Below, in pieces: positions 40,662 to 49,374 of a stretch of 64,000 nucleotides of DNA (positions are counted from its first letter, which is position 1; each line of letters opens with the position of its first letter). A program made the position numbers and the translations under genes. The notes beneath the pieces are model-generated. The model made no database searches. It saw only the letters and a program-made list of their open reading frames with translations, and was not told the origin of the DNA. The stretch covers positions 1 to 64,000 of the forward strand of contig NZ_FZOD01000024.1 of assembly GCF_900188345.1 (NCBI RefSeq). Direction: 5' to 3'. This stretch comes from Streptosporangium subroseum. Its GTDB lineage: Bacteria; Actinomycetota; Actinomycetes; Streptosporangiales; Streptosporangiaceae.

Positions 40662-40815
40662 ACTGAGCCCAGGATACTTTCGGCCCGCACAACAGGAGCC
40701 AACAGTCCATGGTGCCCGAGCGTGCGCGCCGCCGCATCCCAATATTCACCCGTATGGCACGCGGCCCCGCGCACGCCGTACGCGGCATGCGCGGGCCCCG
40801 GAAAAGGCCGCCCGA

Positions 40816-40979
40816 GCTCATGCGGCGTGCTCACCTCGAAGACCGGCTCGTGGCAACCATACGGGCCTGCCCGGGTGATGCCTCGGCACGCTCTCAGGCT
40901 CATGCGGCGTGCTCGCCTCGAAGGCCCGCTCGTGGCCGGCCGCATGAGCCCGCTCGGGATGGCATCTCGGCACGCATCG
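40816..40979. repeat. 82-bp tandem duplication
   Basis: Two copies, 40816-40897 and 40898-40979, each beginning gctcatgcggcgtgctc and ending ctcggcacgc-like sequence, with about a fifth of positions different. The pieces gctcatgcgg and ggaaaaggcc also occur singly just outside. They lie in the space between the divergent-end hrpA start and the cellulase terminator, where no gene is seen. Confidence 0.75.
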
Positions 40980-41000
40980 GCCCTCGAACGCACAGGAAAA

Positions 41001-41033
41001 GGCCTTGCCGCCCCCTCGGGGAACGGCAAGGCC
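41001..41033 (-). terminator. Intrinsic terminator of the GH6 cellulase gene
   Basis: On the minus strand the arms ggccttgccg/cggcaaggcc (41033-41024 and 41010-41001) enclose a 13-base loop and are followed by TTTTCC, the only hairpin with a clear T-run in this window. It lies 63 bp beyond the cellulase stop. A second GC hairpin (41061-41082, arms ggcccccgc/gcgggggcc) lies nearer the stop. Confidence 0.8.
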
Positions 41034-41095
41034 CTGGTCGTCCTTCACGGGATCCCGGGTGGCCCCCGCCGGAGCGGGGGCCGGGGGTCAGCGGG

Positions 41096-43402
41096 TCATG
41101 AGAGGGGCGGGTAGGCGTTCTGGAGCAGCTGGCGGAACTGAGCGGAGAACCAGGCGCCGGAGAGCGGGGAGTTCGGCAGGGCGCCGGTCGCGCTGTTGCC
41201 GTTGCGCTCGTTGCCCAGGTAGGTCGGGTCGCACATCCGGTCGAAGCCCTTGCCCTCGTCGTTGGGGATGAGGGAGCTGGCGCCGTCGGACTCACCCGGA
41301 GGCTTGATCCAGACGTAGGCGTCCAGACCGGTGGCGGGGCTGGCCTGCGGGCGCTCGCCGAGGCCGGCGCCGCTCTGGTTGCACCAGTTGCCGGCGTGAA
41401 TGCGACGGTCCACCCGCGACTGGTTGACGAAGTCGTTCACGTTGGTGGAGGTGCTGGGAGCGGTCGGGCGGGCCGTGCCGCCCCAGCCGTTGCGGGAGGT
41501 GTCGATCAGCATGCCGAGCCCCGACTGGAAGCCCTTCTGGATGAGCAGGGTCCGGAACGCCTGGGCGTACGACAGCTCGTCGACGTAGAAGTTCCAGTCG
41601 ACCCAGGTGGACTGGCGGACCGAGGTGCCGTTGACGGAGCTGTTGATGGTGAAGTGCGGCTCCCGCAGGGCCGAGTAGTTGGCGGTGTTGGTGATGAAGC
41701 CGTCGACGCTGGCGAAACCGGCCGTGGTGCCGGAGACGGTGCTCGCGAACAGGTCGGCCGAGGGACCGAAGTTCGTGTCCCAGCCCAGCCAGCCGTGGTG
41801 CCCGGCGTCGATGTAGGTGTAGACGTTGTTGATCGCGTGCAGCTTGTTCAGGGCGTAGCGGACGCCGTCGACGTAGGCGCCGGAGCTCTGGGCCTCCTGG
41901 CACTTCGCCACGTTGAGGTTCGTGATCAGGTTCGGCAGCGAGTCGATCTCGATGATCGTCGAGATGCGGAGCGCGGCGTACTTCGACTCGGCCATGATCG
42001 CGGCGATCGGGTCGATGTACTCGGTCTTGTAGCGGCTCAGGCCGTTGTTGGCGATGAGCAGCTCACCGTTGGAGGCGAGCGCCGAGCAGTCACGGTTCGG
42101 CAGGTTGTAGATGACGAACTGGATCGTCAGCGGGGTGCTGCCGTTGGCCGCGTCCTGCACGAGGGCCTCATCCAGGTGGGCGCGGAGGCCCATGGCCGAG
42201 GAGGTGCCCGCGATGGCGGCGATGCGGTCCAGCCACACGCCGGTCGAGATGTTGGCCACCGCGGCGCCGCCCGGCTCGGCCGCCGCCTTGGACGACCAGT
42301 TGGGGTTCACGTAGCCGGTCGCCCCGGCGTAGGGGTTCGCGACGTGCTCGCCGGTCGGCGGCGGGGTGCCGTCGTCATCGGCCTCCGTCGCGGTGACGGA
42401 GACTCCGGTGTGCCCGGTGGCCGCGGCCGCGATGGTGGCGGTGCCGTTGGTCTGGTCGGTGTCCTGGGCGGCCGAGACCGTCACGTTCTGCGCCGTGTTC
42501 CAGTTGGCGGTGGTGAAGGTGAGCGTCGAGGGCGCGATGGTGATGTTCGTGTCGCCGGTCTTGGTCAGGTTGACCGTGACGTTGCCGGTGGGCGCGGCGC
42601 TGAGCCTGAACCCGACGGTCCTGCTGGCGCCCTCGGGAACGCTGACCGAGGTCGCGGAGGCGATGATCGACGGGGTGGTGGTCCCGCCGCCCACGGTGAA
42701 GGGAACCGCGGCGGTCTGCGTCGTCAGGGCCGGGCTGGCGTTGTCGTAGGCCCTGGCGCTGGCGGTGTGCGAGCCCGCGGCCAGCCCCGTGGCGGAGAAG
42801 GCGTAGGGGGCGGTGGTGTCGCTGTTGACCAGCGTGCCGTCGACGTAGAACTCGACCTTGCTGACCGAGCCGTCGTCACTGGCCGTCGCCGCGAGCGGCA
42901 CGGCGGCGCCCGTCGCGAAGTTGGCGCCGGAGGACGGGCCGGTCAGGCTGACCGTGGGCGCCTGGTTGACGGGAGTGGTCCCGCCGCAGGTGGTGCCGTT
43001 GACCGTGAAGGCGGTGGGCTTGGGGTTGCTCCCGGTCGACGATCCGTTGAAGCCGATGCTGGTGGAGGCTCCGGTGGCGAGCGCGCCGTTCCAGCTCAGG
43101 TTCTTGGCGGTGACGGCGGTGCCGCTCTGTGCCCAGGTGGCCGACCAGCCCTGCTGGAGCTGCTGTCCCGCGGAGAAATTGAACCCGAGGGTCCAGTTGG
43201 TCAGGGGATCGCCGAGGTTCTTGAGGGTGACGTTGGCGGTGAATCCACCCTGCCAGTCATTGGTGGAGTAGGCGACGTCGCAGGCGACTGCGGCGTGCGC
43301 CGTGGCGGCTTGCCCGGTGGCAAGGCCGGCGGCGGCCACCAGCAATGCCACCGTTGTCGCCGCCCGGTTACGCCAGGCGTGGCGGCGCGGATTTACTGTC
43401 AT
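41096..43402 (-). CDS. Secreted modular GH6 cellulase/cellobiohydrolase
   Basis: A 768-aa exported enzyme. The signal peptide ends about residue 37 (ATAHA). A CBM2 cellulose-binding module (about 38-140) has its conserved Trp residues (NDWQGGF, NWTLGF, GWSATW). Next come an Ig-like domain (about 148-236, NQAPTVSLTGPSSG...VEFYVDGTLV) and a Calx-beta-like domain (about 244-345, SVSVPEGASRTVGF). The GH6 catalytic domain (about 355-768) contains VIYNLPNRDCSALASNGEL, with the proton-donor Asp of the family signature, and YIDAGHHGWLGW. It cleaves beta-1,4-glucan outside the cell, releasing mainly cellobiose. A perfect CebR-type box lies 25 bp upstream of the start, so induction by cello-oligosaccharides is expected. 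A terminator follows the gene. Confidence 0.95.
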   Translation of the reverse strand: MTVNPRRHAWRNRAATTVALLVAAAGLATGQAATAHAAVACDVAYSTNDWQGGFTANVTLKNLGDPLTNWTLGFNFSAGQQLQQGWSATWAQSGTAVTAKNLSWNGALATGASTSIGFNGSSTGSNPKPTAFTVNGTTCGGTTPVNQAPTVSLTGPSSGANFATGAAVPLAATASDDGSVSKVEFYVDGTLVNSDTTAPYAFSATGLAAGSHTASARAYDNASPALTTQTAAVPFTVGGGTTTPSIIASATSVSVPEGASRTVGFRLSAAPTGNVTVNLTKTGDTNITIAPSTLTFTTANWNTAQNVTVSAAQDTDQTNGTATIAAAATGHTGVSVTATEADDDGTPPPTGEHVANPYAGATGYVNPNWSSKAAAEPGGAAVANISTGVWLDRIAAIAGTSSAMGLRAHLDEALVQDAANGSTPLTIQFVIYNLPNRDCSALASNGELLIANNGLSRYKTEYIDPIAAIMAESKYAALRISTIIEIDSLPNLITNLNVAKCQEAQSSGAYVDGVRYALNKLHAINNVYTYIDAGHHGWLGWDTNFGPSADLFASTVSGTTAGFASVDGFITNTANYSALREPHFTINSSVNGTSVRQSTWVDWNFYVDELSYAQAFRTLLIQKGFQSGLGMLIDTSRNGWGGTARPTAPSTSTNVNDFVNQSRVDRRIHAGNWCNQSGAGLGERPQASPATGLDAYVWIKPPGESDGASSLIPNDEGKGFDRMCDPTYLGNERNGNSATGALPNSPLSGAWFSAQFRQLLQNAYPPLS

Positions 43403-43426
43403 TCGTGATCATCTCCAGGACGTGTG

Positions 43427-43440
43427 TGGGAGCGCTCCCA
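43427..43440. promoter_or_regulatory. CebR-type operator of the cellulase gene
   Basis: Perfect palindrome tgggagcgctccca, 25 bp upstream of the cellulase start at 43402. This is the recognition sequence known for CebR of Streptomyces. The same 14 bp occur at 2980-2993, and a one-base variant at 2783-2796. Confidence 0.85.
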
Positions 43441-43688
43441 TAGTCCGGATGTTTCACGGATGTGTACAGCATGTTGCACTTTGTCCACCCACCGCCAGGG
43501 CCCTTCTCGCCCCTGACCTCACCGAACGGCTTTTGTGCCCGATGAAAGTTTCAGGCCCCTCTCCGTGTCCGGGATCGGACGGTGCGCAGCGCCCGCCGGC
43601 GGTCTGCCTGGCGCGTCATCACCTCCCCGGCCGCCCGCCGTCCCCCCGTGTCTGCGGCAGTGGAGGGACGGCGGTGACGTACGGGGTC

Positions 43689-44423
43689 CTACGATTTCGC
43701 GGCGGCCATGGCCGCGCCCACGATGCCGGCCTCGTTCTGCAGGGTCGCGACGACGACCGGGGTGTCCAGCTTCACCCGGGGCAGAAACTTCTCGGACTTC
43801 TTGCTGACGCCGCCACCGATGACAAACAGTGACGGGGAGAACAGCGCCTCAAGGTGCTTCATATACTCCTCCACCTTGTCCGCCCATTCGTCCCAGCTTA
43901 GGTCGTGAGCCTCCCGCGCGTGGTCCGAGGCGCGCTTCTCCGCCTCCTTGCCCCTGATCTCCAGGTGGCCGAGCTCGGTGTTGGGCACCAGCTGGCCGTC
44001 GATCAGCAGGGCGCTGCCTATCCCGGTGCCGAAGGTCAGCATTATCACCACCCCGGACTTGCCCCGGGCCGCGCCCGCCGCCACCTCCGCCAGTCCGGCG
44101 GCGTCGGCGTCGTTGAGCACCGTCACCGAGAGGCCCGTCGCCTCGGCGAACAGTCCTCGCGCGTCCGTGCCGATCCACTCCTTGTCCACGTTGGCCGCCG
44201 ACTTCGTGACCCCGTCGACGACAACGCCGGGGTAGGTCACCCCGACCAGTCCCTTCCAGGCGAAGTGCTTGGCGATCTGCCCGACCACCTCGGCGACCGC
44301 TCCGGGTGTGGAAGGCACGGGCGTGGGGATGCGCAACCGCTCCTGCGTCAACTCGGCCTTGGCGACATCCACCGGAGCACCCTTGATCCCCGAGCCACCG
44401 ATATCGATTCCCAGCACTTCCAT
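43689..44423 (-). CDS. ppgK: Polyphosphate glucokinase
   Basis: A 244-aa ROK-family kinase. MEVLGIDIGGSGIKGAPVDV is the phosphate-binding entry of polyphosphate glucokinases, with the GGSGIKGA form that separates them from ATP-only glucokinases. VTVLNDADAAGLAEVAAG holds the catalytic Asp, and LTFGTGIGSALLIDG the second phosphate loop. It phosphorylates glucose using polyphosphate, and often ATP too, in the cytoplasm. Its place beside the cellulase gene fits use of glucose released from cellulose. The region 43441-43688 between this stop and the cellulase operator shows no gene. It is divergent from the small secreted-protein gene. Confidence 0.93.
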   Translation of the reverse strand: MEVLGIDIGGSGIKGAPVDVAKAELTQERLRIPTPVPSTPGAVAEVVGQIAKHFAWKGLVGVTYPGVVVDGVTKSAANVDKEWIGTDARGLFAEATGLSVTVLNDADAAGLAEVAAGAARGKSGVVIMLTFGTGIGSALLIDGQLVPNTELGHLEIRGKEAEKRASDHAREAHDLSWDEWADKVEEYMKHLEALFSPSLFVIGGGVSKKSEKFLPRVKLDTPVVVATLQNEAGIVGAAMAAAKS

Positions 44424-44553
44424 GACAGCTACCTCCTGTTCGACCTTCTTCCCCCTGAAAGGCGGCTGATACTCGTTTGCAGCGAGCGGTCAACCCAGGT
44501 GAAAGCGGCCCACAACACACTGCGGACACAACAGTATGAAAGGAACCGCTCCA

Positions 44554-45057
44554 ATGACGATCACTCGAACCCTCGCCGGCCTCGCCCTAGCCACCGTGCT
44601 CGTCTCGATCACTCCGGCGGTGGCGCACGCCGCGACCGGTCTCCCGGGACAGGCCACCACGGACGCGGCGGCCACCGCGTCGTGGGGCGCCTACTACGCC
44701 CCCGGCCGCGGGGCCAAGGCACTCGGCTCCCTGAGGGTCACCGGTGAGGACCACGAGGACATCCCCGCCGCCGCGACCGCCAGGATCTCCGGCAAGGTGT
44801 ACGACCTGACCCGCAAGTCCTCGACCTGCGGCTTGGCGGTCTTCCGCATCACCTACCGCACCTCAGGCGGGAACCTGCCGTTCAAACACCACACCGTCCG
44901 CGACTGCTCGTACGGCACGCCGAAGAGCTTCGCGTTCTCCTACCGCAACGTCTACGAGGTCGAGCTGAAGGTCTGCTCGGAGAGTGGGAAGAGCTCCAAG
45001 CCGTCGAACACCTGCCTCTACGCGGGCGCCTGGAAGGTCATCTACCTGTCCAAATAG
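44554..45057 (+). CDS. Small secreted protein, four cysteines
   Basis: A 167-aa exported protein with a clear signal peptide (MTITRTLAGLALATVLVSI, cleaved after AHA). The mature part has four Cys (TCGLAVF, RDCSYG, LKVCSE, NTCLYAG), probably two disulfides, and a beta-rich pattern. I do not recognise a family. The ATG at 44554 is preferred because gaaagg lies ten bases upstream; an ATG at 44536 in the same frame would add six residues. It is divergent from polyphosphate glucokinase with about 130 bp between starts. No terminator is evident before the convergent LacI gene, 27 bp away. Confidence 0.75.
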   Translation: MTITRTLAGLALATVLVSITPAVAHAATGLPGQATTDAAATASWGAYYAPGRGAKALGSLRVTGEDHEDIPAAATARISGKVYDLTRKSSTCGLAVFRITYRTSGGNLPFKHHTVRDCSYGTPKSFAFSYRNVYEVELKVCSESGKSSKPSNTCLYAGAWKVIYLSK

Positions 45058-45084
45058 AACATCGGGGTCCTCCGCCGAAGGGCC

Positions 45085-46065
45085 CTAGCGCTTCACGGGT
45101 CCCGTCGAGGCCCTGACCACGAGCTCCGGCTCGAAGAGCAGCTCGTCGGCCGGGACCAGGGCCTTGTCGATCTGGGCGGCGAGGAGATCGACGACCGCGC
45201 GGCCCATCGCGTCGATCGGCTGGCGCAGCGTCGTGAGCGGCGGGTCCGTGCAGTTCATCAGGGCCGAGTCGTCGTAGCCGATCACCGAGATGTCGCCGGG
45301 CACGGAGAGCCCCGCCCTGCGGGCCGCTCTTATCGCGCCCAGGGCCATCAGGTCGCTGGCGCAGATGATGGCCGTCACGCCTCGCCGGATCAGCCGGGAG
45401 GCCGCCGCGTGCCCTCCCTCCAGGGAGAACATGGTGTGCTCGACGAACTCCTCGTCCAGCCTCGCCGCCGCCAGCTTGCGCTGGGAGGGCACGTGGTCGG
45501 GCGGCCCCAGCACCATGCCGATCTGCTCGTGCCCGAGCGAGCGCAGATGTCCGAGCGCCATCTCGGCCGCCGCCACGTCGTCACAGGAGACCTGGGGGAA
45601 GGCGAGATGCTCCACCGCGGCGTTCACCAGCACGGTCGGCAACCGGCGCTCCAGCAGCAGCTCGTAGTGCTCGTGCGAGGCGTCGGCCTGGGCGAACAGT
45701 CCTCCGGCGAACACCACGCCGGACACCTGCTGCTGCAGGAGCAGGGCGACGTACTCCGCCTCGGAGACCCCGCCCAGCGTCCTGGTGCACAGCACGGAGG
45801 TGAATCCCTGCTGGGCCAGCGCGCCCCCGACCACCTCGGCGAACGCCGGGAAGATCGGGTTCTGCAGCTCGGGGAGCACGAGCCCCACCAGCCGCGCCCT
45901 GTCGCCCCGCAACTGGGTCGGCCGCTCGTAACCGAGCACGTCGAGCGCTGTGAGCACGGCCTCGCGGGTGGCCTCGGACACCCCGGGTTTCCCGTTGAGC
46001 ACGCGACTCACCGTCGCCTCGCTCATCCCGACCTTCTTGGCCACCTCTGCAAGCCGTCGCGTCAT
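45085..46065 (-). CDS. LacI-family repressor, MalR-like
   Basis: A 326-aa regulator. The N-terminal helix-turn-helix RRLAEVAKKVGMSEATVSRVLNGKPGVSEATREAV is a complete LacI headpiece with hinge. The effector domain starts at RLVGLVLPELQNPIFPAFAEVVGGAL and contains ASDLMALGAIRAARRAGLSVPGDISVIGYDD. The wording of the headpiece and the ERPTQLRGDRARLVGLVLPELQNP segment recalls Streptomyces MalR, the maltose repressor, more than CebR; this is from memory. The start at 46065 (MTRR) is preferred over 46083. The GH13 gene at 60.6 kb would be a natural target type. Upstream, cttgcgaaag (46107-46116) is a possible autoregulatory site. Confidence 0.88.
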   Translation of the reverse strand: MTRRLAEVAKKVGMSEATVSRVLNGKPGVSEATREAVLTALDVLGYERPTQLRGDRARLVGLVLPELQNPIFPAFAEVVGGALAQQGFTSVLCTRTLGGVSEAEYVALLLQQQVSGVVFAGGLFAQADASHEHYELLLERRLPTVLVNAAVEHLAFPQVSCDDVAAAEMALGHLRSLGHEQIGMVLGPPDHVPSQRKLAAARLDEEFVEHTMFSLEGGHAAASRLIRRGVTAIICASDLMALGAIRAARRAGLSVPGDISVIGYDDSALMNCTDPPLTTLRQPIDAMGRAVVDLLAAQIDKALVPADELLFEPELVVRASTGPVKR

Positions 46066-46304
46066 GGCGAAACTATAAGGCAAGGGAAGTAATTATTTGC
46101 GGCTGCTTGCGAAAGTTACCTCAACGTTCTGGAGGGTTTACATCTACGGAGACGACCCAGGGACTCGCCGACGGTCCGATGACCGGTCCGGCGTCCGCCG
46201 TGACCCGTCGCGACCTGGGACGATGCGATTGTCCGGGGGCCCTCCCCGTGTCCTCGCGCTCCCCTGCGGCCTTCCCGCCGGCTCCCGGATCGTCTCCGAC
46301 CGGC

Positions 46305-47942
46305 TCAGCTCTCCGTGATCCGGCCGCCGTCGACGTGGATGTGCCTGGTGGTGTGCACGGCGTCCAGCATTCGCCGGTCGTGGGTGACCAGCAGGAGCGT
46401 ACCGGGATAGGAGGCGAGCGCCGACTCCAGCTGCTCGATCGCGACCAGGTCCAGATGGTTGGTCGGCTCGTCGAGGACCAGCAGGTTCACCCCCCGGGCC
46501 TGGAGCAGCGCCAGCGCGGCCCGCGTCCGCTCCCCGGGCGACAGGGTGGCGGCCGGGCGCGGCACGTGCGCCGCGCGCAACCCGAACTTGGCGAGCAGCG
46601 TGCGCAGGTCGGCGGGGGTCATGTCCGGTACGGCGGCGCCGAACGCGTCCACCAGCGGCTCGTCGCCGAGGAACAGCTCCCGGGCCTGGTCCACCTCGCC
46701 GACGACCACGCCGGGACCGAGCGAGGCGTTCCCCTCCTCCAGCGGGATCCGGCCGAGGAGCGCGGCGAGCAGCGTGGACTTGCCCGAACCGTTGGCCCCG
46801 GTGACCGCCACCCGCTCGGCCCAGCCGATCTGCAGGTCCACCGGGCCGAGGGTGAACGCGCCGCGGCGAGCCACGGCGCCGCGCAGGGTCGCGACGATCG
46901 CCCCGGCCCTAGGGGCCACCGCGATCTCCATCCGGAGCTCCCACTCCTTGCGGGGCTCCTCGACCTCATCGAGCCGCTCGATCATCCGCTCGGTCTGGCG
47001 GGCCTTCGCGGCCTGCTTCTCCGTCGCCTCGGTACGGAAGTTCCGGCCGACCTTGTCGTTGTCGGGGGCCTTGCGCCGCGCGTTCTTGACGCCCTTCTCC
47101 ATCCAGGCCCGCTGCATGCCCGCCCGCTGCTTGAGCGAGCTGACCGTGTCGGCATACTCCTCGTACTCGTCGCGGGCGTGCTGGCGGGCGACCTCCCGCT
47201 CGGTGAGGTAGGCCTCGTAGCCGCCGCCGTAGGCACGGATCAGTTGCTGGGCGAGGTCGATCTCGACGACCCGGTTCACGGTCCTGACCAGGAACTCGCG
47301 GTCATGGCTGACAAGAACGGTCCCGGCGCGCAGCCCGGTGACGAAGCGTTCGAGCCGTTCCAGTCCCTCCAGGTCGAGGTCATTGGTGGGCTCGTCCAGC
47401 AGGAAGACGTCGTAGCGGCTGAGCAGCAGGGAGGCCATTCCCGCCCGCGCGGCCTGGCCGCCGGAGAGCGCCGTCATGGGCCGGTCCAGCTCCACCGCCA
47501 GGCCGAGCTCCGCGACGACCCCCTCGGCCCTGTCCTCCAGGTCCGCACCTCCCAGAGCCAGCCACCGCTCCAGGCTGACGGCATAGTCGTCGTCGGCGCC
47601 GGGACGGCCCTCGACCAGCCCCTCGGTCGCGACGTCGAGCGCGCGTTGCGCGGCGGCCACCCCGGTCCTCCTGGCCAGGAAGTCCGCGATCGTCTCTCCC
47701 ACTCGGCGCTCCCTCTCCTGCGGCAGGTACCCGACCACCGCCGAGGGTGGGCTGAGCCGTACGGTGCCCTGCTCCGGGGGCGTCAGCCCGGCGAGGATCC
47801 GCATCAGGGTGGACTTTCCGGCCCCGTTCACGCCGACCAGACCGATCACGTCGCCGGGGGCGACGACCAGGTTCAGTCCGGAGAACAGCGCACGGTCGCC
47901 GTGTCCGGCGGCGAGATCCTTGGCGACGATGGTGGCACTCAT
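46305..47942 (-). CDS. ABC-F family ATPase
   Basis: A 545-aa protein with two ABC ATPase domains and no membrane segment. Domain 1 has GVNGAGKST, LSGGQAARAGMASLLL and VFLLDEPTNDLDLEGL; domain 2 has GANGSGKSTLLAAL, LSPGERTRAALALLQ and LLVLDEPTNHLDLVAIEQLE. The linker between them is long, charged and helical (about 230-320, ending RTEATEKQAAKARQTERMIERL), as in ribosome-binding ABC-F factors. Such proteins either protect ribosomes from antibiotics or help translation. Length and linker resemble the actinomycete self-resistance type (TlrC/VarM group), but no drug can be named. No attenuator-like leader was found upstream. Confidence 0.9.
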   Translation of the reverse strand: MSATIVAKDLAAGHGDRALFSGLNLVVAPGDVIGLVGVNGAGKSTLMRILAGLTPPEQGTVRLSPPSAVVGYLPQERERRVGETIADFLARRTGVAAAQRALDVATEGLVEGRPGADDDYAVSLERWLALGGADLEDRAEGVVAELGLAVELDRPMTALSGGQAARAGMASLLLSRYDVFLLDEPTNDLDLEGLERLERFVTGLRAGTVLVSHDREFLVRTVNRVVEIDLAQQLIRAYGGGYEAYLTEREVARQHARDEYEEYADTVSSLKQRAGMQRAWMEKGVKNARRKAPDNDKVGRNFRTEATEKQAAKARQTERMIERLDEVEEPRKEWELRMEIAVAPRAGAIVATLRGAVARRGAFTLGPVDLQIGWAERVAVTGANGSGKSTLLAALLGRIPLEEGNASLGPGVVVGEVDQARELFLGDEPLVDAFGAAVPDMTPADLRTLLAKFGLRAAHVPRPAATLSPGERTRAALALLQARGVNLLVLDEPTNHLDLVAIEQLESALASYPGTLLLVTHDRRMLDAVHTTRHIHVDGGRITES

Positions 47943-48325
47943 GGGGGAACGCTATCCGCCAACCGGCGTCGCGGCCTCATCGCCGGTGATTGTCAGTGAT
48001 CGTCGGTGCCCCGGCCTTCCTCGTCTCCCCCGGGCCCCGGCTCTCCTCGGCCCCCGGCCGGGACACCGGCACGGGGCGCCGGAGATCACCCCATCCCTAT
48101 TCCCGACAAATCGGACACATTTTACTAGGATGTCCAAAAAAATTACACCGAGAAGACCTGCGGTTGACCTGGGGGATTGCGATAGAACGTGGTCTTGCAA
48201 CAGCTTTAATCGCTCTTTTTTAAAACTTAAGGCAACACTTGCCTCTCCAATACCGTCTTATATAGGTGGAGGCGATCGCTCCTGATCGCTTACATCTACG
48301 GGGATAGGAAGAGGAAAGCGTCTTG
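47943..48325 (+). promoter_or_regulatory. AT-rich region before a secreted-protein gene
   Basis: No gene is seen in this 383-bp gap. From 48095 it becomes unusually AT-rich for this DNA (cttttttaaaacttaagg near 48216, and TATATAGG near 48262), pointing to a promoter for the gene starting at 48326. One plausible pair is TTGCCT (48240-48245) and TATAGG, 16 bp on. The palindrome gcgatcgc overlaps a second gatcgc just downstream. Confidence 0.45.
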
Positions 48326-49057
48326 ATGAAACGAATCGCCGTCGGTCTGCTGTCCGCGGTCGTGAGCGGCTCGATGCTCATGACCGCCGGTACGGCTTCC
48401 GCCGAGCGCGTCGCTCTCAGCGTGCGTATCGACAACGTCAACCCGAACCCGGTTGTGGTGAGGGACGGCCATGACACGAGGGTCACGGTCGAGGTTCGTA
48501 CCACCGAGGCGACCCGCGTCGAGCTCCGCCTCAAGCCGGTCACCGACCAGCTCCGCACGCAGAGTGCGGAGGAGCCCAAGCTCATCCACGAGGGTGACCT
48601 GTGGCGCTTCACCACCAGCTTCGACGAGGACGACTTCGAGGGTCGCTGGCTCGCGACCGCCGATGCGTACGACAAGGACGGCAAGAAGGTGACCGACGAG
48701 GTCAACTTCTCCGTCAAGCACGCGGAGGTCAGGAAGGCGGACACCCGTGTGTACGGGTTCTCCGCCAGCCCGAGCTCCGTCCGCAAGGGCCGCTCGGTCT
48801 ACTTCACCGGCCGCCTGCAGGTCGACGACCACCGCTGGAAGGGCGTGAAGAACGAGAAGGTCGAGATCTACTTCCGCACCCGCGGCTCCAGCGCCTGGAA
48901 GTACGTGACCTCTGACCGCACCGACTGGAACGGCAAGTTCCAGGCCAAGGGTCGCGCCTCCAAGAGCGGCGAGTACCGCGCGCGCTTCGACGGTGACCGC
49001 AGGCTCGGCGACAGCTCCAGCCGGTCCGACTACGTGCGGGTCTACACCCACCGCTAG
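48326..49057 (+). CDS. Secreted beta-rich protein of unknown function
   Basis: A 243-aa exported protein with a signal peptide ending GTASA (about residue 26). The mature part appears to be two Ig-like beta domains: about 30-135 (SVRIDNVNPNPVVVRDGHDTRVTVEVRT...) and about 145-243 (VYGFSASPSSVRKGRSVYFTGRLQV...AKGRASKSGEYRARFDGD). The second resembles the small repeats found in many actinobacterial surface proteins. There is no cysteine in the mature region and no catalytic motif. The ATG at 48326 is used, with aggaaag upstream; a TTG directly before it is in frame. A GC hairpin terminator follows. Confidence 0.78.
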   Translation: MKRIAVGLLSAVVSGSMLMTAGTASAERVALSVRIDNVNPNPVVVRDGHDTRVTVEVRTTEATRVELRLKPVTDQLRTQSAEEPKLIHEGDLWRFTTSFDEDDFEGRWLATADAYDKDGKKVTDEVNFSVKHAEVRKADTRVYGFSASPSSVRKGRSVYFTGRLQVDDHRWKGVKNEKVEIYFRTRGSSAWKYVTSDRTDWNGKFQAKGRASKSGEYRARFDGDRRLGDSSSRSDYVRVYTHR

Positions 49058-49106
49058 GTCGGGTCCCGTGCGAGCGATCGCATGAACCGCACCAACTGAA
49101 TGACAC

Positions 49107-49132
49107 GGAAGCCCGGGGCGACCCGGGCTTCC
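49107..49132. terminator. Hairpin terminator with GCGA tetraloop
   Basis: Perfect 11-bp arms ggaagcccggg/cccgggcttcc around gcga, 50 bp after the secreted-protein stop, followed by gccgtttcc. Confidence 0.8.
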
Positions 49133-49170
49133 GCCGTTTCCGGGCGGCGACGAGGGCCCGGACGGGCCCG

Positions 49171-49233
49171 TGGACGGGCGGGCCAGTGGACGAACGAGCC
49201 CGTGGACGGGTGGGTCCGTAGACGGGTGCGGAG
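49171..49233. repeat. 16-bp tandem repeat, about four copies
   Basis: Units tggacgggcgggccag (49171), tggacgaacgagcccg (49187), tggacgggtgggtccg (49203) and tagacgggtgcggag (49219). They lie between the terminator and the promoter of the methyltransferase gene. The rest of 49058-49374 shows no gene. Confidence 0.75.
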
Positions 49234-49374
49234 CCTTTGGCCGCGGGTCCGACGGCGGGTTAACACAGGGTAGCCGTCAATGATCTTCTTCTGAAAATAA
49301 CGCCTATCCCGACAGAAAGGGCATTACGCTCTGACTGAAAGATCTTCACCGGGTCAGGATCCGAGGGGAGAAGC

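Noticed and set aside
46138..48301. Identical ttacatctacgg at 46138-46149 and 48290-48301
   Set aside because: A 12-bp match between two gaps could be chance, and no palindromic or positional logic supports a shared site.
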